DNA from: Chitinophagaceae bacterium
GTDB lineage: Bacteria; Bacteroidota; Bacteroidia; Chitinophagales; Chitinophagaceae
DNA: 10,063 nt
Assembly (NCBI GenBank): GCA_016786525.1
Contig: JAEUVW010000137.1
Coordinates: 1-10,063, forward strand
Reading direction: 5' to 3'
Both the position numbers and the translations under genes were made by a program. The first letter of the stretch is position 1; the number at the start of each line of letters is the position of its first letter. The notes below the pieces were generated by a model. It was not told where the DNA came from. It did not search any database and saw nothing but the letters and a program-made list of their open reading frames with translations. Of this stretch, positions 1-6,044 are shown one piece after another.

Positions 1-1245
1 TTGCTGCTGCCGGACTTGCTGTGCCGTAGCTGAGTTCAACAAGGCAATGTCTGCAGAGTGCTCCGCGCGCGCTGTGCTGTGGCTCAGGTTGGCGGCAAAA
101 CTGCTGCTCAGCGAGCCGGCGCTGCCGAAGCTCCTGGAGCAGGAAAGTGTACCCGCAGCATTAGGGTTTTGTGTGGTGGTGCTGCTGCTCAGGCGCGAAG
201 CACTGAGCGGCAGTGCTGCTTCATTGCTGGCCGATGTATAGGCCTGCTGTGCACCGCCGGAGCTACTGGTGCCCGCGCTGAGCATCAGGCTAATCTGGGA
301 AACGGAATCGGGGCTGTAAGCCGCCTGGAGGGAAACCGTATTGGTAAGCATCCGGGATTCAGAAGCGCTCTGCGCATCGGTGTTGATCTGGCCTGAGGGC
401 AGGAAGCTGCGCTCTTTGGTTTGCTGCTGCAGGTGCTGCGTATTGCGGCTGATGCTGTAGTAGCCCCCTACAGATAGCTTTTTGCCGATCTTCTGATCGT
501 AATAGATACCGCCGGTATAGTTAGCTGCACGGCCACGCGGCAGCGAGCCGGGGGCCTGACCTTTCAGCTCAGAGGCGGCAAAAGCGCTTTGGTCTGCGGT
601 GTTGGCCGATTGTATAAAGGCAGATATTTTACGGTCTGCGGTAAAGGAGGAAAGGTCTGCGGCCTGATCCCACTGCGCCACTGCCCCGCTACCCGTACCG
701 GCTGCCAGTTTGCCGTAATACCCATGCCGGGCTGCTTCCTTAAGGCGGATATCCAGGCCTTTTTCCTGCCGCTCATTGAAGCGGCCGGGCTGGTTGACCG
801 CTGTTTCCAGGGTATAGATCTTAAGCTCTTCTACATCCCTGCCCCGCAGCAGTTGCAGCAGCTTTTGAGGATTCATCTGTACCAAAGGTGCGCCGTCAAT
901 GCCTACCTGTTTTACCGGGATCCCATTGTACAGGATGCTGCCGTCCTGCGCCACTCGTATGCCCGGTATCCTGCGCATCAGTTCTTCGAGGTTATCAAAT
1001 TTGCGGGCGGTAAAGCTATCGGCTGCAAAAAAGGTCGTGTCTTTATCCATTCTGACGGCAAACCTTTTGCGGATCACCACTTCATCCAAAAGCTGCAAGC
1101 TTTCTTCACTACCCGCGGTATCGACCGCTGCCGGCACTGCGCCATATTGTATTTTCTGTGCAGCGCTATCCTGCTGCCCGTACAGCGTGCGCGCCAAGCA
1201 GCAAAAGAAAAAAAAACAAAATAAGGTAAGGCGGTTCTGTTTCAT
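1..1245 (-). CDS. Outer-membrane beta-barrel protein with TonB-receptor-like plug (N-terminal part)
   Basis: An open frame of 415 codons runs from an ATG at 1245 to the window edge with no stop, so the C-terminal part is missing. Residues 1-23 form a signal peptide with a very Phe/Cys-rich core ending near LYG-Q. Residues 24-50 are a linker. About 52-170 resembles the plug of Bacteroidota TonB-dependent receptor-like barrels: LLDEVVIRK, DKDTTFFAADSF, LEELMRRIPGIRVAQDG, YNGIPVKQVGIDG, then ELKIYTLETA. From about 175 onward alternating aromatic/polar strands (GYYGKLAAGTG, YTGGIYYDQKIGKKLSVGGYY) look like the start of a barrel, with Ser/Thr/Ala/Gln-rich loops around 325-360. The carboxypeptidase-regulatory-like domain common at the N-terminus of such proteins is absent, and I see no clear TonB box. 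Substrate cannot be inferred. A terminator lies upstream, so it probably has its own promoter between about 1246 and 1293, which I could not identify. Confidence 0.85.
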   Translation of the reverse strand, partial: MKQNRLTLFCFFFFCCLARTLYGQQDSAAQKIQYGAVPAAVDTAGSEESLQLLDEVVIRKRFAVRMDKDTTFFAADSFTARKFDNLEELMRRIPGIRVAQDGSILYNGIPVKQVGIDGAPLVQMNPQKLLQLLRGRDVEELKIYTLETAVNQPGRFNERQEKGLDIRLKEAARHGYYGKLAAGTGSGAVAQWDQAADLSSFTADRKISAFIQSANTADQSAFAASELKGQAPGSLPRGRAANYTGGIYYDQKIGKKLSVGGYYSISRNTQHLQQQTKERSFLPSGQINTDAQSASESRMLTNTVSLQAAYSPDSVSQISLMLSAGTSSSGGAQQAYTSASNEAALPLSASRLSSSTTTQNPNAAGTLSCSRSFGSAGSLSSSFAANLSHSTARAEHSADIALLNSATAQQVRQQQ

Positions 1246-1293
1246 AAGCGCAAATAAGAGCTGATCGCTTTGGGGAATAGATAAACCGTTTTT

Positions 1294-1336
1294 AAAAAAG
1301 CCGTATGATGCTGCCGCAAAGGGCAACATCATACGG
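1294..1336 (-). terminator. Rho-independent terminator after the small secreted protein array
   Basis: Read on the minus strand, bases 1336-1322 pair with 1315-1301 in a 15-bp stem (ten pairs, one G-U wobble, four pairs) around a six-base loop. One C follows, then a run of six T (1299-1294). The wobble pair forms only in minus-strand RNA, where the other strand would have a C-A mismatch, and only the minus strand has the T tract. The direction is therefore clear. It lies 46 bases past the stop at 1383 and 49 bases before the start of the barrel gene at 1245, so it closes the array and separates it from the receptor gene. Confidence 0.85.
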
Positions 1337-1382
1337 GAACACTCCTGGCAGCTGCTTTCCAGAGCTTATGCCCTAAGCATCC

Positions 1383-1793
1383 TTAAAAATTGCTTTCGAA
1401 TGCAGACAACTGAAACTCTTTCTCTGCTGTTTTCTTGACATATACATTGTAGGATACTCCGCCGTAATCCACTCCTGATATCAAAACAGTCTCACCTACC
1501 GCAGTGGGCAAATAATAGGTATCTGTGGAGGATGTTGTACCTATAGTGACTTGTATTCTGGTGTAAGCCGTCAGATAACTTTCGCCTGCATCGGGGTAAT
1601 CAATCACCCTAGAGACACTGGCACCACTGGTGCTGATCAGGGTTAGTGTTACCGGCACTGATGAACAGCCGCTATACCCTGCCAGGCAAGTCACTCGCTT
1701 TACTTTATTATACGAAGGAGGAGGCGCAGCGAAAGCGATAGTAGAAAAGGCGGTACAGAAAAGCAGCAGTAATGACAGGATTCTGTTTTTCAT
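1383..1793 (-). CDS. Small secreted protein, third copy of tandem paralogue array
   Basis: This is a 136-residue protein of a family I do not recognise. Residues 1-22 form a Sec signal peptide (MKNR, then a Leu-rich core, then IAFA before the Ala/Pro start of the mature chain). The mature part carries VKRVTCLAGYSGC with Cys36 and Cys43, the only cysteines after the signal. VIDYPDAGESY follows near 63-73, then TYYLPTAVGETV near 92-103, YNVYVKKTAEKEF near 115-127, and an end in ESNF. These blocks align collinearly with the two upstream neighbours. The alternating polar/hydrophobic pattern suggests a single beta-rich domain, and export makes a disulfide between the two cysteines plausible (inference). 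There are no catalytic motifs, membrane segments or lipobox. The ATG is preceded by an A-rich leader rather than a Shine-Dalgarno site, and a terminator follows the gene. Confidence 0.85.
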   Translation of the reverse strand: MKNRILSLLLLFCTAFSTIAFAAPPPSYNKVKRVTCLAGYSGCSSVPVTLTLISTSGASVSRVIDYPDAGESYLTAYTRIQVTIGTTSSTDTYYLPTAVGETVLISGVDYGGVSYNVYVKKTAEKEFQLSAFESNF

Positions 1794-1801
1794 AATTGTT
1801 G

Positions 1802-1820
1802 TTTTTTAATGTTAAGAAAT
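1802..1820 (-). promoter_or_regulatory. Conserved leader element upstream of third array gene
   Basis: On the minus strand this reads ATTTCTTAACATTAAAAAA, 9 to 27 bases before the ATG. It matches the equivalent leaders of the other two array genes, with the TTAAC core 18-20 bases from each start codon. Between it and the ATG lies CAACAATT, which is identical to the leader of the second copy. It could be a translation-enhancing A-rich leader, a core promoter piece, or simply carried along by duplication. Confidence 0.4.
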
Positions 1821-1824
1821 GTGT

Positions 1825-1853
1825 TGAAAAAGATATCGCGTACAGCATCGGGA
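1825..1853 (-). repeat. Intergenic repeat, copy next to third array gene
   Basis: A stretch of about 27 bases (plus strand GAAAAAGATATCGCG, then TACAGCATCGG) closely matches the one at 2335-2363. The two lie about 510 bases apart, the same as the gene-to-gene spacing. The intergenic gaps are 75 and 77 bases. The duplicated unit therefore appears to include gene plus spacer. Confidence 0.55.
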
Positions 1854-1868
1854 TAGTAGTAAATCTGT

Positions 1869-2300
1869 TTACAGATTGCTGTTAGACACTGATAGGTAAA
1901 ACTCGTTGTATCCTGTCTTTTTAATAAAGACATTGTATGAGTTGCCTCCGAAGGTCAGGTTATCGGTAGCAGGAATGATAACCTGGTCGCCAATAGTTGT
2001 AGGCAGGAAATAAGCACCACTTGTAGAACGGCCGCTGATCGTGACTTTTATTTTGGTATACAGTGTAGAGTAGCTCTTCCCTGCAAGTTCGGGATGGTTG
2101 ATATCATGAGTGGTAACGAAGCCGTAAGAGGCAAAACCACTCGCGCTTAACTCTAGCGCGACTTTGACAGTGGCGCAGCCCGTCAAACCAGGCAGGCAGG
2201 CATTCCGCTTCACCACATTCGGCGTTACAAATTGAGCAGAGGCAGCAGAATGGAACAGGATACATAAAAGTGTCAATAAAGACAGGATTCTGATTTTCAT
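1869..2300 (-). CDS. Small secreted protein, second copy of tandem paralogue array
   Basis: This is a 143-residue protein of the same unrecognised family as its neighbours. Residues 1-22 are a signal peptide (MKIR, Leu/Ile-rich core, SAASA before Gln23). The mature chain has VKRNACLPGLTGC with Cys35 and Cys42, HDINHPELAGKSY near 65-77, the block AYFLPTTIGDQV near 96-107, YNVFIKKTGYNEFYL near 122-136, and an end in SNSNL. It is the most divergent of the three: the DIDYPE block is DINHPE, GET is AGK, and there is a two-residue insertion before the YNV block. The ATG has a CAACAATT leader and no Shine-Dalgarno. It lies 77 bases after the first copy and 75 before the third, with no terminator between, so co-transcription is likely. 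Confidence 0.85.
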   Translation of the reverse strand: MKIRILSLLTLLCILFHSAASAQFVTPNVVKRNACLPGLTGCATVKVALELSASGFASYGFVTTHDINHPELAGKSYSTLYTKIKVTISGRSTSGAYFLPTTIGDQVIIPATDNLTFGGNSYNVFIKKTGYNEFYLSVSNSNL

Positions 2301-2310
2301 AATTGTTGTT

Positions 2311-2330
2311 TTTTTTGAGGTTAAAAAAAT
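2311..2330 (-). promoter_or_regulatory. Conserved leader element upstream of second array gene
   Basis: The minus strand reads ATTTTTTTAACCTCAAAAAA, ending 11 bases before the ATG. It shares TTAACCTCAAAAAA with the leader of the first copy, at the same distance from the start codon, and the TTAAC core with the third. Confidence 0.4.
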
Positions 2331-2334
2331 AGAG

Positions 2335-2363
2335 GGAAAAAGATACCGTGCACAGCATCGGCA
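2335..2363 (-). repeat. Intergenic repeat, copy next to second array gene
   Basis: Plus strand GAAAAAGATACCGTG followed by CACAGCATCGG matches 1825-1853 with only a few substitutions. It sits just after the stop codon of the first array gene. The first gene's own upstream region does not carry it, consistent with it belonging to the duplicated gene-spacer unit. Confidence 0.55.
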
Positions 2364-2377
2364 TTGAAACTATTTGC

Positions 2378-2818
2378 TTAATAATTGCTGTCGGATACCT
2401 CCAGGTAGAACTCCCGGGCAGCCGTCTTTTTGATATAGACATTGTAAACGCCGAGACCTGCGTCACCGGCTATGGCAACCGTTTCGCCTATTGTTGTAGG
2501 CAGGTAATAGGTACCGGTGCTGGAATTGCTGCCGATCTTAACATTTATCTTAGTCATGTAGGTATCGTATGTTTCGCCTACTTCGGGGTAGTCAATATCC
2601 CTTGTTTGCATTAGAGTGAAGATGCCCGAATTTCCGGAGAGACTTAATTTTACGACAACAGGGGAACAGCCTATATATCCAGGTAAACAAGTAGTACGTT
2701 TTACAGTGTTTTTGCTTACAGGCGCTGTAATGGATGGGCCAGTGGTTATTTGGGCAAACACAAGCGATGTACAGAATAAGCAAAAGAGAGCCATCAAGGG
2801 CAGGATTTTATTTTTCAT
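2378..2818 (-). CDS. Small secreted protein, first copy of tandem paralogue array
   Basis: This 146-residue protein is promoter-proximal in the array, and I do not recognise its family. Residues 1-22 are a signal peptide (MKNK, hydrophobic core with Phe/Cys/Leu, SLVFA before Gln23). A Thr/Pro/Ser-rich stretch to about residue 37, longer than in the other copies, leads into VKRTTCLPGYIGC with Cys44 and Cys51. RDIDYPEVGETY follows at 73-84, then TYYLPTTIGETV at 103-114, YNVYIKKTAAREFYLEV at 125-141, and an end in SDSNY. By eye it is closest to the third copy, with about half of aligned positions identical in the conserved core. The two cysteines are the only ones in the mature chain. There is no lipobox, membrane segment or known enzyme motif. 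The upstream 340 bases hold a repeat array and the nuo terminator, so the cluster promoter should lie in 2819-3107. Confidence 0.85.
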   Translation of the reverse strand: MKNKILPLMALFCLFCTSLVFAQITTGPSITAPVSKNTVKRTTCLPGYIGCSPVVVKLSLSGNSGIFTLMQTRDIDYPEVGETYDTYMTKINVKIGSNSSTGTYYLPTTIGETVAIAGDAGLGVYNVYIKKTAAREFYLEVSDSNY

Positions 2819-2828
2819 ACTTTTTCAA

Positions 2829-2847
2829 TTTTTTGAGGTTAAGAAAT
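2829..2847 (-). promoter_or_regulatory. Conserved leader element upstream of first array gene
   Basis: The minus strand reads ATTTCTTAACCTCAAAAAA, starting about 29 bases before the ATG at 2818. The first half matches the third copy exactly and the second half matches the second copy exactly. Outside this element the upstream sequence of the first gene is unrelated to the other two, so its retention may reflect function rather than only duplication. Confidence 0.4.
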
Positions 2848-3107
2848 GGGTATTGCCACCTGGTGAAGCACTGTGCACCGCGCCTGCCGAAGAAAGCAAT
2901 TACAACAGCAAGGTATTATCAATCATGGACCTTGCCCACAGACATTTGGTAAGCGCAGCAGTTTGGTTGTTAAGCGCAGGACCACGGAAATGAGCGCAGC
3001 GTATCAACTGGGAATTTTCCACCCTGGCATGGCATCTGCAATAGAAATTTTAAACGTCCGCACTTCCATGGCCTTTACAGTATTGTAAAAGCTCCTTTAG
3101 CAGGCAC
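2848..3107. other. Gene-free region between the array and the nuo terminator
   Basis: No convincing coding sequence is seen in this stretch on either strand; the short plus-strand frames here have no recognisable content. It contains the three TRAGCGCAG repeats (2950-2999) and one arm of an inverted repeat (3081-3091). Because the nuo operon ends in a terminator and the array needs a promoter, that promoter should be here. I find no clean match to the Bacteroidota TAnnTTTG box with an upstream TTG, so none is called. Confidence 0.5.
2950..2999. repeat. Three direct repeats TRAGCGCAG, operator-like spacing
   Basis: TAAGCGCAG occurs at 2950-2958 and 2971-2979, and TGAGCGCAG at 2991-2999, all in the same orientation. 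Start-to-start spacing is 21 and 20 bases, about two helical turns, so the copies would face the same side of the DNA. They lie about 130-180 bases upstream of the first array gene. A regulator-binding array is a possible reading (inference); no regulator gene is in the window. Confidence 0.45.
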
Positions 3108-3143
3108 AAAAAAAGGCCTCCCGCTGGAAGGCCTTTTACAATA
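3081..3143. repeat. 11-bp inverted repeat enclosing the nuo terminator
   Basis: TATTGTAAAAG at 3081-3091 is the perfect reverse complement of CTTTTACAATA at 3133-3143. The arms are 41 bases apart and bracket the terminator hairpin. The second arm overlaps the outer five bases of the terminator stem. Confidence 0.6.
3108..3137 (-). terminator. Rho-independent terminator of the nuo operon
   Basis: On the minus strand 3137-3126 pairs with 3122-3111 in a 12-bp stem (AAAAGGCCT, one U-G wobble, CC) around a three-base loop. The 3' arm ends in U and continues as a run of seven U. The wobble is compatible only with minus-strand RNA. It begins 20 bases past the nuoN stop and so ends the complex I transcript. 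Confidence 0.9.
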
Positions 3144-3157
3144 GTTTTTGATGGAGC

Positions 3158-4537
3158 TTAAATACCGGAAGGCAGCAATAACTGCGGAGCAATACCCAGC
3201 ACAATGACCAGCAGAGCCGTCAGCACCAGCAGGAATTTCTGCGCGCCGGACAGTTCACTGATTTCCGGCTCACCGGTTTTGAAGAACATGGCGATAATAA
3301 CCCTGAAATAGTAATAGGCGCTGACGGCCGCCATCAGCAGGGCAAAGATCACCAGCCACATCAGGTTGCCCTGGCGCACTGCGGCCTGCAGCATGTAGAA
3401 TTTGGCCATAAAGCCGGCCGTAAGCGGGATACCTGCCAGTGAGAAAATAAAGATGGTCGTCACACCGGCCAGGAAAGGATTCTTTTTGGCCAGGCCGTTA
3501 AAGCCGTCGAAGGTAAAGTCTTTGAGCTTGAGCAGCACGGCGAAGATACCCAGGGTCGCAATGGTATACGCCACACCGTAGATCACCAGGCCCTGCCAGG
3601 ACAAAGCGCTTACAGACACTACGGAAAACAGCATGAAACCGGCTTGTGCAATGGAAGAGTACGCCAGCATACGCTTGACACTTTGCTGGAACACAGCCGT
3701 GATATTGCCGACAAACAATGTCGCTGCTGTGATGATGGCCAATACGATGGTCCAGCTTTGGCTGATCGAAGCAAAGGAGGTATGGAACAGGCGGATGAAA
3801 CCGATAAAGGCTGCGGTCTTACCGATTGTAGCCATAAAGGCAGTAAACGGTGTGGGCGAGCCGTCATACACATCCGGTGTCCAGAAATGCATGGGCGCTG
3901 CGGATATCTTAAAAGAATAAGAAATGATCAGGAACAACACACCCGTCAGCACCATCGGGTTGATGTACTCCATTTGCAGGAAGCTGAATTTACTGATGTT
4001 GAACTCGCCGGTAGCTCCGTAGATCAGTGTGATGCCCATCAGCAGGATGCCCGTAGAAAAGGCACCCATCAGCAGGTATTTCAAGGATGCCTCGCTGCTT
4101 TTCAGGTTGCGCTTATCGCTTCCGGCCAGGATATACTGGGGTATGGAGATGATCTCGATACCCAGGAACATGATGAGCATATTGTTGAAAGAAGACAGCA
4201 GGTAAGTACCGACAAGAATAAAAAAGAACAAGGCGAAATACTCTCCTGTGTGTTTCCCGACTTTAATGATATCATTGCCCATCAGCAGCACGTATAGTAA
4301 TGTGGCCGCCGTCATCAGCATATTGAACCAGACGGAGAAGCGGGTGATGGTGAGCTGATACTGGAACAGGGCAATGGTAGCGCCTTCCTGCATCGTCAGC
4401 AATTCGTAGATATTAACGCCCAGTAATACGGCGAGCAACAGTGTAGCGATGCTTAGAATGGTTTTCTTTTCCTTCACCACAAACCCTGCATACATCATCA
4501 GGATCGCCAAAACGGTTGCTGCAATAATAGCCTTCAT
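3158..4537 (-). CDS. nuoN: NADH-quinone oxidoreductase subunit N
   Basis: This is a 459-residue polytopic membrane protein, one of the three antiporter-like proton-channel subunits of complex I. It sits in the membrane arm next to NuoK. The proton-translocation residues of the family are present: Glu128 in FLGIEIISIPQYILAG (E133 in E. coli numbering), Lys210 in SYSFKISAAPMHFWTPDVY, Lys240 in TIGKTAAF, and Lys379 in GFMAKFYML near the C-terminal discontinuous helix. SVKRMLAYSSIAQAG near 286-300 is a further family signature. The protein is slightly shorter than E. coli NuoN (about 485 residues) but not truncated at either end by eye. It is the last gene of the operon, separated by 54 AT-rich bases from nuoM and followed by the intrinsic terminator. 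The start ATG has no Shine-Dalgarno. Confidence 0.97.
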   Translation of the reverse strand: MKAIIAATVLAILMMYAGFVVKEKKTILSIATLLLAVLLGVNIYELLTMQEGATIALFQYQLTITRFSVWFNMLMTAATLLYVLLMGNDIIKVGKHTGEYFALFFFILVGTYLLSSFNNMLIMFLGIEIISIPQYILAGSDKRNLKSSEASLKYLLMGAFSTGILLMGITLIYGATGEFNISKFSFLQMEYINPMVLTGVLFLIISYSFKISAAPMHFWTPDVYDGSPTPFTAFMATIGKTAAFIGFIRLFHTSFASISQSWTIVLAIITAATLFVGNITAVFQQSVKRMLAYSSIAQAGFMLFSVVSVSALSWQGLVIYGVAYTIATLGIFAVLLKLKDFTFDGFNGLAKKNPFLAGVTTIFIFSLAGIPLTAGFMAKFYMLQAAVRQGNLMWLVIFALLMAAVSAYYYFRVIIAMFFKTGEPEISELSGAQKFLLVLTALLVIVLGIAPQLLLPSGI

Positions 4538-4591
4538 AATACTTTATAGAATAATTTAAATAACGCTTATAATTCTTAATTCAATTCCTGC

Positions 4592-6019
4592 CTACCGGAT
4601 ACCGATCAGGTCGATCAAAGGTTGGGGGAACACACCCAATACGATGATGAATACGATCAGCACAATAACCGCTGTCCACTCTGCAGCATTCATTTTTGCC
4701 ACTGCCAGCACTCCGGAATTATTTTCCCCGTAAGCTACTTTCTGCACCATCGTCAGGGTATAGACTGCACCGAGAATGATACCCAGGCCAGCCACCGCCA
4801 TAAACACCATATGGTAATGGGAGGCGCTCTGGAAGATGCCGGTAAACAGCATAAACTCACCGATAAAGCCATTCGTCAGCGGCAGCGCAATGTTGGCAAA
4901 GGAAATGATCACCAAAGCGATGGCAATGCCGGGAGCCGTGTTGGCCAGTCCGCCCATCTTCTTCAGGTCCTGCGTACCATACCTGTTCTCCACCATATTC
5001 ACGATTACCCACATACCGGTAATGTTGATACCGTGGTTGAACATCTGTACCATCAGACCCTGCTGCGACAGTTCAGTTCCGGAGAAAGCCGCTGCACACA
5101 TCAGGCCCATGTGGGCAATGGAAGAGTAGGCCACCAGGCGTTTGATATTGGTCTGCATCATCGCGATCAGCGAAGCATACACTATACCGGCAATAGATAA
5201 AGTCATGACGGTATCAGACCAGTAGGCCATCGCTTCCGGTACCACGGGGAGCAACCAGCGCAGTACGGCATACAAACCCATTTTCACCATCAGCGCACTG
5301 AGGATGATCGTCACCTGTGTAGGCGACTGCTCGTAGGCATCCGGCTGCCAGGTATGGAAGGGGAAGATCGGCATTTTGATCGCAAAGGCCAGGAACAACA
5401 ATACGAAGATGATATGCTGCTGCATCATCGGCAAGGCCTTACCGGCAGCCACAATGTTTTGCAGGCTCATCGCATTCACGCCATTCGTTTGCAAAGACAG
5501 GTAGATCAGGGCCGACAGCATCATCAGGCTGCCGACAAACGTATACACGAAGAATTTGAAGGTCACCGGTATGCGGCGCTCTCCGCCCCAGCGGGAACAC
5601 AGGAAATACACGGGGATCAGGGCCAGCTCCCAGAAGAAGTAGAACAGTAAAGCATCGGAAGCCAGAAATACGCCCATCAGGCCGGCCTGGCTGTACAGAA
5701 TCAGTGCATAATAAGCGCCGGGATTGTCGATGGCCTTGTTCCGATTGATCAGCAGCACCACCGGGATAATGATACCGGTGAGCAGGCAAAGCATCGCCGC
5801 CATACCGTCTGCCGCCAGGCTGAATTGCGCGCCGATAGCGGGCATCCAGTTCAGCGCAAAAGGGGCAAGGTTTTCCGTTCCGCAGTTCAGGGCTGCATAG
5901 ACCGATAAGCCCAGCGTCAATAAAGAACCCAGCAGTGCTACATTCTTTGCCGCTTCCTTTGAAAAGAAGGTCAGCTTGGCTGCCAATAAAGGGATGAGGA
6001 TAAGTAATACTAAAATCAT
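4592..6019 (-). CDS. nuoM: NADH-quinone oxidoreductase subunit M
   Basis: This is a 475-residue membrane subunit of complex I and the middle of the three antiporter-like pumps, between NuoL and NuoN. Key residues are seen: Glu131 in FYFFWELALIPVYFL (equivalent to E144 of E. coli NuoM), Lys215 in AFAIKMPIFPFHTW, Lys246 in SALMVKMGLYAVLRW, and a C-terminal Glu388 in NGFIGEFMLFTG where other antiporter subunits have Lys. Glu at that last position is the known NuoM hallmark and distinguishes it from NuoL and NuoN. NIKRLVAYSSIAHMG near 291-305 is also typical. The segment HGINITGMWVIVNMVENRYGTQDL departs from the proteobacterial form; this is probably lineage variation. It ends in TAG and starts 25 bases after nuoL. 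Confidence 0.97.
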   Translation of the reverse strand: MILVLLILIPLLAAKLTFFSKEAAKNVALLGSLLTLGLSVYAALNCGTENLAPFALNWMPAIGAQFSLAADGMAAMLCLLTGIIIPVVLLINRNKAIDNPGAYYALILYSQAGLMGVFLASDALLFYFFWELALIPVYFLCSRWGGERRIPVTFKFFVYTFVGSLMMLSALIYLSLQTNGVNAMSLQNIVAAGKALPMMQQHIIFVLLFLAFAIKMPIFPFHTWQPDAYEQSPTQVTIILSALMVKMGLYAVLRWLLPVVPEAMAYWSDTVMTLSIAGIVYASLIAMMQTNIKRLVAYSSIAHMGLMCAAAFSGTELSQQGLMVQMFNHGINITGMWVIVNMVENRYGTQDLKKMGGLANTAPGIAIALVIISFANIALPLTNGFIGEFMLFTGIFQSASHYHMVFMAVAGLGIILGAVYTLTMVQKVAYGENNSGVLAVAKMNAAEWTAVIVLIVFIIVLGVFPQPLIDLIGIR

Positions 6020-6044
6020 ATCTTCTGAATAACGAAATGCTTAA

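Noticed and set aside
589..1224. Plus-strand open frame (211 codons) at the left edge
   Set aside because: It is antisense to the plug-barrel protein, whose minus-strand frame has a signal peptide and plug motifs. The plus-strand translation has no recognisable features.
1196..1245. Possible lipoprotein signal in the barrel protein (Cys-Cys at residues 15-16)
   Set aside because: The cysteines sit in the middle of the hydrophobic core with Phe before them. There is no Leu-x-(Ala/Gly)-Cys lipobox, and a plain signal peptidase I site at LYG-Q fits better.
2104..2466. Minus-strand open frame bridging the first two array genes
   Set aside because: It crosses the intergenic spacer in another frame. 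The two flanking frames each have signal peptides and mutually conserved motifs.
3644..4297. Plus-strand open frame (217 codons) opposite nuoN
   Set aside because: It is an antisense shadow of nuoN with low-complexity His/Gln/Asp composition and no start context.
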